This document shows positions 23,945 through 34,321 of a stretch of 64,000 nucleotides of DNA, piece after piece. Under the pieces are notes generated by a model. That model was not told where the DNA came from. It made no database searches and saw only the letters and a program-made list of their open reading frames with translations. Made by a program: the position numbers and the translations under genes. The stretch's first letter is position 1. The number at the start of each line of letters is the position of its first letter. The DNA comes from Blakeslea trispora (taxonomy: Eukaryota > Mucoromycota > Mucoromycetes > Mucorales > Choanephoraceae): assembly GCA_025331445.1 (NCBI GenBank), contig JAIWNE010000004.1:558001-622000 (forward strand), given 5' to 3'.

Positions 23945-25890
23945 TTAGTGAGAATCTTCATCCTCTTCGTATCGATCTGCAGCATCAAAATTACAATGCA
24001 CTTTATGCACTGTACCCACACCAAAATCAGCCTCCATTCGAATCTCTGTCAAACCAAAATACATTCTAATAAGATCGATTAGAAAAAAGCATTGTCCATC
24101 ATTCAAACAAGACTTTCTTACCTAACAGTATAGCCAATACGCTCTCCATGAGCTACATGCGATAGCTTGGGTATTGGGACAGAAATAGAGGCTACCTGTT
24201 TGACACTTGGATGGTCAAAGTATCTTGGTTCTTCGTCTTCCTCAGTTGCATAGAGCATAATGTCAGTAGCTTTCATCAGCCCATAATAAACAAACATTCT
24301 TTCACGAATACAATGATCAACTGGCATGACATCGCCTTTCTTGACAAACGTAAGAAAGCGAGTAGTACAACGCACACTACCATCTGGTCTTATCACTCGA
24401 GAGGCTATAGGATCCACACGCTCATCAAAAGGCAGACCTGCATTGATGCCATACGTTCTTCGAGACACACGCGATTTGATGACACGAGGATTCAGTCCGA
24501 AATAAACAGCACCACGTACCACAGCCATAGATGCTCTAGGAGGACATAAAATTTGACGAACCTTGCTCTGGAATACTTCTTGAATGCGCTGAAATAAATA
24601 ATTGGATGAACCAAAACCGCCTACAAGAAATATACATGCCAGTTCTTGATTTGGTGTTTGATTGTATTGCTTTTCAATCAATGAAAGCTTTTATTTTTTT
24701 GACAACATTAGACCCTTTGCATAAAAAAATCAAGCAACATAAACTTACCACACGCTGAACCACTGGTTCAAAGATCTTTTGTTTTAACTCGTCTGCTCTC
24801 AAAACCATGGTGCCTTCATCCAAACAATCCTCTTCAGTATTCAGTTGACTCAAGTCAATAGAAGCCGATAAACTCAGATATTGATCATCTAAGCCATCAA
24901 ACTCAGGCTTGATGTTATCCACAAATTGGTCCATCAAATTCTGCATAGCTGCTGCTGGTAACTGATTTGCTTGTGCTCCCAACTTGTCCATGATAAATGT
25001 ACGGAAATTGTAATCCAAAAAGACACTGCCACAGCTCTCTCCTATGCCCTTTGTCACTTCTTTAAGTCGATGATTGCTCTGGATGTGATCGCTGATAACT
25101 TCAAACACAATCAGATCTACTGTACCACCACCAGCATCGCAAATCATCATACGGTCGCCTTTCTTCAGATTGACCTGCTCGCACATACGTTCGCAATATA
25201 AAGCTGCGGCTTCTGGTTCCGAAATCAAAACCAGCCTGTCTTGTGGATCGTCGCTCTTGATCAGGCCAGCCTTGATTGCAGCTCGACGCATGGCATATTT
25301 GGCCGAATCGGACCACATAGCAGGTACAGTTAAGCAATAACAAAATGTATCTGGATCATAATTCTTGGCAAAGCCTCTAGTAACATCTTCCAAGACATAT
25401 TCATGCAATGCTTTCAAATAATCTGCTATATTGCTTACAGCTGATCTAATTTGCCAAGAAAAAATCAATGATGATTAGAAGAAAGAAAAAAAGGTGAGAT
25501 TGTGTGTACCTATGATTTTCTGCTACACCTCGATGCAATGTCTCATCCAGGTTGAGTTTAAAGTTTGTTAGAACAATATTTTCCTTGGCAGTTTGTGGTT
25601 TGAGCATTAGCTTCTTGGCAGCATGGCCCCATTCAATCATTTTTGATGGCTCGGATTTCTTATAAGCTGATATAGTAGGTGTTTTTGGATAAAAGTTCCC
25701 ACCCTTATGTGGCCTAGATAGCCCCAGTCAATGTCAAGTCGATTTTTTTTTTTCAATTGTTTACTTGCCATTTTTGTACGTCAAATATTTCGGGTGTGGT
25801 ATTGTGTGTGAATGCATAGGATGCTCCTGAAAAAGTTGTACCGAAATCATAGGCAATGACAAGCTTATAATTATCTCTGCTTGATGACAT
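23945..25890 (-). CDS. HSPA12-like Hsp70-family ATPase, copy A
   Basis: Hsp70-type actin-fold ATPase of the divergent HSPA12 group, which lacks the normal substrate-binding domain. Start ATG at 25890, stop at 23945, several introns. Motifs in order: phosphate-1 loop AYDFGTTFSGASYAF, then CLTVPAMWSDSAK, LISEPEAAALYCE, phosphate-2 MICDAGGGTVDLIVFEV, and the adenosine motif FLVGGFGSSNYLFQRI. A short beta-rich C-terminal part follows and ends in acidic residues. Exon borders between 25640 and 25780 are approximate. The gene is head to head with a paralogue at 26956. Client and role are unknown. Confidence 0.88.
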
Positions 25891-26955
25891 TATTAATCCA
25901 GAATTTCGTTTTTTTTTTGTTAGAAAATGATAAAAAAAAAAGAGAGAAGAAAAGCAGTAGAAACAAAACAAAAAACAAAAAAAAAAAAGAGAAAGAAGAA
26001 AAAAAAAAGGGGGGATTCCATTTTTATCACCATTTAAAAGACCGATTACAGTTTTGTTTGAGTAACTCAACCGCATGGACTATCTTTACAGTGTGTCAAG
26101 CAACTTTTTTTGCTCTTTAGATAGCAACTCTTGATGAAGCAATGAACAGTAGCCAGCATATTTGTTACTATCTTCTCAGATGGCATCCATTGACAGTTGA
26201 GCAAGCGAGAATCAGCAAAAGACTTTGACCAGGACTGGGGCAATAATGCTCAAAGATATTAGTATTTTTGATGGTTTTTATTGCAATACAATCAAGCCGT
26301 TCTCTTTTGATAATTATGAGATATTCTCTATAGAGCTGAACATAATCAGAGCAAATAGACATTCTATGTCAAAATGACAACTAAATACTTTAGACTCTGG
26401 GTATCTTGACAAGCACTATTCCCTTACCTTCAAAACGGAACGCTTGTATGCTTCTATCTTTACATTTCTAGAGTGTTTCTATACCCATCATTACAATCAA
26501 AGACAAAAAGAACTCACTTTACCATTCAATTGAACATATCCTAGAAGCCAATTGGTTAATTTAAGCTCATCTTGTAAAATATGCAGAAAAAAGAAATTGT
26601 CTTGATCCGAAATTAAAACAATCATATCCAAAGCACGTACACCAAATCAATCCATGTAAATACAACTTGGGCAAGTTATTGCAGGCCCCTAATACAAGTG
26701 CTTCATTTTCTCTCTCTCTTCAAACCGATTGAAGTCACTGTTGAACCGCTTTGGAATCAATCAACCGGGACTTTGAGACATGTATTGCTGTTATGCTTTG
26801 CTTTTTCTCTCTCCTTCTAGGTCACACTGTGTACAGTTGCTACAGAAAGTAAGAGTTACACCAAAATAATGTGGCGAAGAAAACTCTATATTACTTAGGT
26901 AACCCTAGCTCTCTCTCTCTCTCTCTTTTTTTTTACGACCATCAGTGTAGACACC
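25891..26955. promoter_or_regulatory. Spacer between two divergent HSPA12-like genes
   Basis: About 1.07 kb between start codons pointing away from each other, so both promoters lie here. A/T and GA-rich runs occur next to copy A (25905-26010) and a CT run next to copy B (26910-26932). I looked for inverted nGAAn arrays typical of heat-shock elements and saw none I would call with confidence. Confidence 0.45.
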
Positions 26956-27811
26956 ATGACAGTACCATTCCCTGACAAAGAATACCCTATTGTCATTGGT
27001 ATTGATTTCGGTAAGCTTACTTCACTGCCTTGACAACTTGTAATACAACTCACTCGAGTGATCGCTAAGGTACCACTTTCTCTGGTGCATCGTATGCATA
27101 CATGAACGATAACGAAATCACTGACATCAGCAAGTGGTAAAGAATAAAACAAAGGAAACACAAGCACTTGTCATATTGCTTTTAACGCTTTCTTGATTTC
27201 AATTCAATAGGCCAGGACAGCCTGACTATAGTTATCCTAAAGTAAATCATAATTTCTTTTTTTTTTTTTTTTTTGATTTGCTAATTCTTTTTTCCATAGT
27301 GTCCAACCATATGTGTAAGCCAGATCAGTGATATATATCACCTTATAGGTCATCTTATAAACTCACTCTATTGCTCTCTCTTTTCTTTTTCACTGACAAC
27401 TTCAACAGCTTTATAACAGAGACAACAATGTGAGTATACCTTATTCTAAAGGAAAGAGCTTAGACTCAACCATCCATTTTATTTGATTGCCTAGGAACTG
27501 GTCCAATGGGGTAGATCAGCTAAATCCGGTAAATCAAAGTTGCCCAATGTCACTGTATTGCAACAGTTCAAGCTTTATCTAGATGATAAGCTTGAGGGGA
27601 TGATCAGACAACCACCACTAGAATTAACTGCAACAGACATTATTGCAGGTGAGTCAATACACTCACTTTAATAGCAATAGATATACGGATCTAACTCATT
27701 GTATTATAGACTATCTTCAAAAGTTTTTTGGCTACATTAAAATCGATATGTCGAAAAAGGGATTTCATCAAGGTTTTGAAAACCAAGTGAGATTTTGCTT
27801 GACTGTAAGTG

Positions 27812-27842
<31 letters not shown>

Positions 27843-29350
27843 CAAAATGAGGTTACGGTAATTAACATGTTGTAAGGTACCCGCTATGTGGACAGACAAA
27901 TCGAAACAGATTATGCGTGATGCCGCTATAAAGTCAAACTTAATCAGTGCTACAGATCATCGCGATCGACTGATGCTGATTTCTGAGCCTGAAGCAGCTG
28001 CTCTTTACTGTGAAAAGACATGCGATAAATTCACCATGACACATGGGGATGAATTCATGATTTGTGATGCTGGTGGAGGTACTGTCGATTTGATTGTCTT
28101 TCGTGTCGAAATGGATGCTGCAGGCAACAGAACATTTAGAGAAAGCACAAAGGGTGTAGGCAAGTCCTGTGGCTCTACCTTTATTGATCGGAACTTTAGA
28201 AAGCTCTTGAGAAAAAAGTTAAAAAAGGTGATTCGTCGCTCACCCAATGGTACTATTGAGATCCCTGAAGCACCATTAGAACATATGATGGATATATTTG
28301 TGGGTAAGTTTTGTTCTATTGGAGAGCGTCTATTGTGTTACTTACTTTAGATTAGATAATCTAAAGCCTCTATTTGATGGCACAGACGACTTGTATTCTG
28401 ACATCTCTATGGGTTTTGATCTGATCACAAAGACAGAGCCTTCTATTGGACTGGATGAGGGCAATATGACTTTCACAAAGGAAGAACTCAAGAAACATGT
28501 ATTTGATCCAGTTGTTTCTGAAGTAGTTCAACTGTGTTGTGATCTGCAAAAGGACACATCCAACTTGAAGGCTATTTTTATGGTAGGTGGATTTGGTTCA
28601 TCAGCATATCTGTACAGTCGGATGGAAAAGGAATTTGGTCCACAGAACATTCGTATTGTTCAACCTGATCGTCCAGGTATGTGTGTTTTAATTCAAAAAA
28701 GAGAAAAAAAGAGAGGATCTAATTTTCGGGGGACAACTCTGAACAGAAATGGCTGTTGCACGCGGCGCTGTTATCTTTGGCATGAACCCTGCCAAAGTAG
28801 CTACTCGAGTACCTCGATTCTGGTACGGTATCGAGATCACCAATATTTTTGACCCTGCTATTGATCCTCCAGACTATAAAGTGACTAGACCAGATGGAAG
28901 TATTCGTTGTGACAATCGATTCTCTACTTATGTGGAACGCGGAAAGCCACTAGGTAAGCTTGTTATCTATCTCAATAATAGGTCACTCACAGCCCATTCT
29001 TTATGTAGACATAGACAGTTGTGTTTCGCGAAATTATATTACTTATTATCCAAGCCATACTGCATGTACTTTTTACGCTTCTGATAGCGAAACAGAACCT
29101 AGATACACCATCTCCACTCCTACAACTAATGTCAGAAGAGTATTTGATTTTGAGATCCCTATGCCTGTGTTACCTAATGTAAGGCAAGGTGATCCAGTGC
29201 CCTTGACAATCAAAGTAGGTGAAGACACACAATTGTTTCCTTTGATGTATTTATCACCTTTTGTAGATGTATTTTGGCGAGGTTGAACTTCGTGTTGAGG
29301 CTGTCATTGATAATCAAACATATGCTGTTGTTTGTAATTTTAACGTTTAA
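26956..29350 (+). CDS. HSPA12-like Hsp70-family ATPase, copy B
   Basis: Paralogue of copy A. ATG at 26956; the first exons are very small and split the phosphate-1 loop (IVIGIDFG / TTFSGASYAYM). Later exons give VPAMWTDKSKQ, LISEPEAAALYCE, MICDAGGGTVDLIVFRV and FMVGGFGSSAYLYSRM. The stop is at 29350 after VVCNFNV, which aligns with copy A's VHCNFD. An intron near 27808-27878 contains a long pure T run. The gene has more introns than copy A, mainly near the 5' end. Function beyond ATP binding cannot be stated. Confidence 0.87.
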
Positions 29351-31638
29351 TTCTCATTGAAATAATGGTTTTTTTTTATTATACGCTATATTCTCTTTTT
29401 ATTGTCATTCTTGTAGATTGTTTGCTTTCAACTGAGTATACAGTCCTCTTATAGAAAAAGAGTAAACAATGAATGTTTGTTATTGGCTTTTTCTATCAAG
29501 GTTGTTTATCATGGAGCTACGAGCTCACAAAAATATATTTCTAATAGCTGACATGATAGCAAAAGGTGGCAGTTATAGAGAGGGAAAAAAAGACATACAT
29601 AAGCAAACTGTAGTTGAACTTCTTATCTGCAAACATGCTAATTCGTTGTATGGAAACACGCATAGCCTGTACTTTGGTCACACATGAATACGCAATGAGT
29701 CAAAGAACCCAGACACGTTCATCCTTAACTGTATAGTGCAGTTCCGGTTGAGATCATGATGAGAAAAAGAATAATAAATGTTCTGTTCTGTTTGATTGCT
29801 AGAGAAGAGATATGCCCACCCTCCCTTTTTTCAAAAAAAAAAATCAGACAGAGCTTATTTATGCTCTCGGTCACGATTTGCCCCAAAGGGAGGTGTCTCT
29901 TGATATCTCTTTATTTGGAAAATGGAGATGGGAAGCTCATGATGAAAAGGCTTTTTGCTTAATTGTTACTTTGACCAGAATGGCAAGGTAGAGTCAGAGA
30001 AAGCGAAAGGCAGAGATTCAAGCAAAAGTAAAGACAGTTATAGAGACTAGTGATGTCTGGAAATATTATTGTGGAACAAGATAGAAAATAGACTTTTTTA
30101 TTTAGGTGAAGAGAAAAAGTGTTAAACACGATAAAAAACTCTTCTTAAGGCAATCTGAGAAGGTATATGGTGGTTCAGATGCGGTAAATACTGTGAAGAT
30201 ACAGTTGGATAGGCACATTTGGATAGGCACAGTTGGAAGCAGAGATGGAAGCAGAGATGGGACCCAGCAAGGTATCAGCAAAGGTAAGTCTTGAGTTGTT
30301 TAGTAATAGAGTCACCTCCAACAACAAAGCAAGACAAGAAAAGTAAGAACGCAGAGGGTAAGCCTTCCTTGGCTTACTCTTTTTGAATAAGCCAAAGAAG
30401 ACTCAGTTCTGTTCGCACTATCCCAAATCCTTAGCAACCCCATACCAGTCAACTAACGAGGAATAGTACAAGTATGTCTGTACCCGCTTCCTCTGCCCAG
30501 ATCCCTACAGGACACGCTCATAGTGTTAACAGATCAGGCGGCATAATTGCCCTCAGTCATTCCGACTTCAGTCCCAATACTAGAAAACGAGAGGTCGTTC
30601 GCGAAAATGGACTAGATTCCGGTCGTAAGCCACTTTATATAGGATCAGGAAAGGCAGCATCAGTCTTTGTCCTTACCCCCCCATCAAGCTTGAAGTAGAG
30701 GCAGAAGCACCAAGAGAAGAAGAGAGAGAGAGAGAGCAGAGAGAGCGAGTAAAAAGGATTTGTAGAGAGTTTGAAAGCATTTGTAGTTTTGTAGTTTTGT
30801 AGTTTTGTAGTTTTGTAGATGGAAAGGCACGCGTATTTACTTCTTTTTTGTAGATAACGTTTTTTCTTGCTCTTGGTGCAATAATAGACTTGCGTAGATT
30901 GCAGATTTTTAGGCTCTGCACGACAAATCAAGTTAGATAACAGCATTATTAAAGAAGAGTATTTTGTTACTTGCCTTTAAGGTTGTCTGGGTGACGAAGT
31001 TTCAAGATGTAGTTGAGATGACTTTGATAAGGAAAGAGAAAAAAAGAGGGAGGAAATGATCATTACGTTTTATTTACTTCAAATGCACGCTAAAAAACCA
31101 GTCATCCAATTAGAGCCGGTCATCTCTGTTGTATCTATCCCATCAGTAAACAGAAAACATGCGATAACCAATAGGATCAGTAAATTAGAGGGCGTTGAGA
31201 AGTAAACAAACTAAGAGATGCCATGCTATTTCATGCCGACATTCACTCTCCTGTATTTTTGATTGTGACAGCCAAACTCCTCTTTAATTTACAGTGATAT
31301 TTGTCTAACAAGTCAGATAAGCCTAAAAGATGGCATTCGAGAAAAGAAGAAGAAGAGTGAAGAATGAACAAGTATTGCTGTCATCTAAGCAAAAGAATAA
31401 CAAGCAGTTTCATTTGTACTCATCTGGGTTGAAGAGGCTATATATAATTCCACAGAGGTTATCAAGCATAGCTTCTTAGCACTGGAAACTGAGATGAAGC
31501 CACTCGTTCCTTTAATAGTAGGTAATAGAGACGGTTAAATGCAAAGTACCAGTAATTGGTACTATGTAAGTTATATCCTGTAACTTCATTAGCTTGGGCT
31601 TGTATGTATGTTTTCTTTTGCTCTTTTTCTGAGGAATA
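29351..31638. other. Intergenic accessory DNA with small tandem repeats and possible element debris
   Basis: No supported gene. From about 29970 to 30750 the base composition is less AT-rich. It includes short direct repeats (GGATAGGCACA twice at 30208-30230, GGAAGCAGAGAT twice at 30234-30257), a 13-bp stem hairpin (30364-30400), and an ATG frame of 74 codons at 30474-30698 with no recognisable domain. A GA repeat (30720-30738) and a 9-bp TTTTGTAGT tandem (30781-30818) follow. This could be the remains of a retroelement leader, but no coding domain supports that. Confidence 0.35.
30781..30818. repeat. Short 9-bp tandem repeat
   Basis: About four head-to-tail copies of TTTTGTAGT. No function is apparent; it lies in gene-free DNA left of the DNA transposon. 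Confidence 0.8.
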
Positions 31639-31658
31639 CAGTGCCTCCATTTTTAAAT
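31639..31658 (+). repeat. Left terminal inverted repeat of the transposon
   Basis: Begins CAGTGCCTCCA and matches the reverse complement of the right end exactly for 11 bases and at about 18 of 20. Preceded by the TA target copy at 31637-31638. Confidence 0.88.
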
Positions 31659-31682
31659 AACGAAAATTTTTACAAGTTTTCG

Positions 31683-31815
31683 AAACCTATCTGCTCAAAA
31701 CTTTTGGTGACAAAAACAAAAAGCGAGCCTGAATATATATTCTTTAAACCTTTCTAAACAATTATTCAGGCTCGCTTTTTGTTTTTGTCACCAAAAGTTT
31801 TGAGCAGATAGGTTT
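31683..31815. repeat. Perfect 53-bp inverted repeat (hairpin) inside the transposon
   Basis: Arm 31683-31735 and arm 31763-31815 are exact reverse complements around a 27-nt AT-rich centre. The arms contain GTGACAAAAACAAAAAGCGA. It lies between the left terminal repeat and the transposase start, and the right end of the element has no counterpart. It could be a transposase-binding or promoter structure, a nested palindromic element, or a source of hairpin RNA. Confidence 0.92.
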
Positions 31816-32013
31816 TGAAGTTAGTCGGTTTTTAAAAATTTTGGCTGGGAGTTATATGGTGGAGGGTCAGATTTGAAAAATAAAAAATTTCTATATGATA
31901 TTGTTATAGCAGTGTGTAACCTGTAATATATTTGTGTAACCATACCAGACAATAAATTAAGAAAACATCAAACCCAATATCCCTTCTCCATTTTCATTAA
32001 ACATTATAAAATT

Positions 32014-34209
32014 ATGCCTCCACTTAACGCTAGACAAAAAGCTTTCAAGAACAGAAGCAGAAATGAGAACAATCAGTTCGTCACAGTTAACGAAGTAGAG
32101 GATCGTGATGATTGGATCATTGATGGCATTAATTTGGATGAAGTCAATGCCAGAATTGAAAGTGAGGAATCTGTTGAGGTTGCAGAGAGAAACATCAACA
32201 ACACTCTCTCATGCAACAACAGCAATTTGACGAAGAGAAAGGGTATATACCAAGGGGTATCAACTACCACCAAGTGGAGAAGAAAGAAGGAACAGGAGAA
32301 AGTGAGACCTGAACAAACATTGATGAGCTTTGGTATCACTGTTCAGCAAAAGCCGGTTCCTGAAAAAAAGGAAATGAAAATCAGTGCTCGCGAGAAAGAG
32401 ATCACCTTGATCAGAGAGAAGCTTGGTGACCTTCAAAAGTATGTTTCACCTGTAATGAACAAGCAGAAGGAAGGTAACAAGAGAGATACCTATAACAACG
32501 CTCGGTATCTCTCCGTGAAGTACTACTTCATGAAGCGTCTTGAAGGTGTACACAAAGGTGAAGCTGCAAAGGCAGCTGCTATTCTCTACTGGCCTGACAA
32601 CTCAGAGCCTTATAGAGCTGCAACTATTATCAAGTGGGTCAAGGAATTTCTTGATCAGGGTAAGCTGTCCGACCATCAGCAAGGCGCCCATGTCAAGAGA
32701 TCATCTCTCTTAAGTGACTCAGATGTGAAGTTGATGATCCTTGAGAAGATCAAGCAAATGCCTCCTGCTGAGCGATCTCTCGTTGTACTGAAGAAGTACA
32801 TTGATGAAGAAGCAGTTCCTTCTGTCTTGGGTGTGAAGAGCTGTATCCCCATTTCAACCATTGCAAACTATATGGTTGAATGGGGTTACAGCTATCGAAA
32901 GAACAAAAAGACAGTGTATTTCGATGGCCACGAAAGAGAAGATGTAGTTGCCTACAGAAATGAATGGTCAAAGCGAATGATTAACTATATGAGGAGATCA
33001 GACTTTTACTCTGGAGAGAAGCAAGAGGCTATTCTTGAGCCAAAGCTGAATGAGGGTGAAAGCAAGATTGTGTTCGTTACTCATGACGAATGCACTTTTT
33101 ATGCAAATGACGGTAAGTACGTTTAGATCTTTGATGCTCATCTACTAATCATTTCTGTATCTACAATTAGGAAAAGAAGTATTGTGGTTGCAAGAGGATG
33201 AAAACTACATCCGCAAGAAGTCCATGGGCTCGTCAATCATGGTAAGCGAGTTCCAGTGCCCATGCCATGGAACTATGAAGCAGATGAGATGGTCCTCAAG
33301 AACCTACTTCAAAGCAGGAGACAGTAGGGAAGGGTGGTGGACTTCCGCACATATGGTAAAGCAGCTCAAGGAGGATGCCATAGGGATTTTCGAGAGCTTG
33401 CATCCTGATTGTACTGCTGTCTTCCTATTTGACAACAGTTCCAATCATGGTGCATTTGCTGATGATGCTTTGGTTGCGTCTAGAATGACGCTCAACGAAA
33501 AAGAATGGAGTGAAAGGCTAAAGTATCAGTTCAAAGATACTTTAGTTACTTTGGCTAACGGCGATACGCTGAATCAGTCATTTTACTATGACAAAGAGAT
33601 CCACACGTTGGATAAGAAGAATCGACCAGTGGTATTAAAGAAAAGACTCTTCAAAGGTAATTGCTTAAGGCATTTTACGCACTCAGTCTGACTTGGTAAA
33701 TCATAGGAATAAAAAAAATCCTGGAAGAAAGAAGCCAGTGGTTTGGGCGCGATTTGCAAGGCAAAGCCTGGAAGCTGGATTGTGGCAAGCCAGCATGTGC
33801 TCAATCTATGTGTTGTGCAAGGCACTATCTTGAAAGTTGCCCAGACTTCAAGGCTCAAAAAACCGCACTGCAAGAAACTGTTGAAGATGCTGGTCACATC
33901 TTTGAGCTCTATCCAAAGTATCATTGCGAATGTAACTGGATAGAGTACTATTGGTCATATGCCAAGCGAGAAGCCCGTTTGAAGTGTGATTACACCTTCA
34001 AATCGCTTGAAGCCAATGTGTCGACCTTTCTGGATACAGCTGGCAATACAGCTCATATAAGAAAGTATTTCCAGAAGTGTATGGATTACATTGAAGCATA
34101 CAGTGAGTGTAGTGATGGCCGAAAAATTTCTCTAGAATTAGAGAAATTTGTTAACAAAAGATACCTATCACACAGAAAAGTGAAAGTGGACAATAAAATC
34201 ACCCAATAA
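32014..34209 (+). CDS. DDE transposase, Tc1/mariner-like, three exons
   Basis: Exons 32014-33112, 33171-33656 and 33707-34209 join in frame to about 695 residues. The N-terminal third is charged and probably DNA-binding. Around residues 230-310 there is a helix-turn-helix-like region common in this superfamily. The DDE triad is visible as D about 358 in VTHDECTFYA, D about 454 in FLFDNSSNH, and E about 608 in CNWIEYYWSYAK. The D-D and D-E spacings (about 95 and 153) are longer than in classic Tc1. A Cys-rich segment (KPACAQSMCCARHYLESC) sits between the second and third acids. No stop or frameshift is seen. Confidence 0.9.
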
Positions 34210-34301
34210 AATCACAAATTTTGGAAATTACTATCGGATTTTTAATAATATAGCGGGATTTTAAATGATGGAAAATTTGAAAAGAAATTAAAGTTTATAA
34301 G

Positions 34302-34321
34302 ATTTAAGACTGGAGGCACTG
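34302..34321 (-). repeat. Right terminal inverted repeat of the transposon
   Basis: Ends TGGAGGCACTG at 34321 and is followed by the TA target copy at 34322-34323. It is the reverse complement of the left end for 11 bases, then imperfect. Confidence 0.88.

Larger units (their letters stand above)
31639..34321 (+). mobile_element. Complete Tc1/mariner-superfamily DNA transposon
   Basis: The 2683-bp element is bounded by inverted repeats starting CAGTGCCTCCA (31639-31649) and ending TGGAGGCACTG (34311-34321). Similarity extends imperfectly to about 20 bp. Both ends are flanked by TA (31637-31638 and 34322-34323), the target duplication of this superfamily. Inside are one transposase gene with an intact frame after removing two introns, and a perfect 53-bp inverted repeat near the left end. 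Nothing visible disables it, so it may be recent or active. Confidence 0.9.

Noticed and set aside
26000..26950. Heat-shock elements between the Hsp70-like genes
   Set aside because: Scattered GAA and TTC occur but no convincing alternating triple was found; AT-rich background makes chance matches likely.
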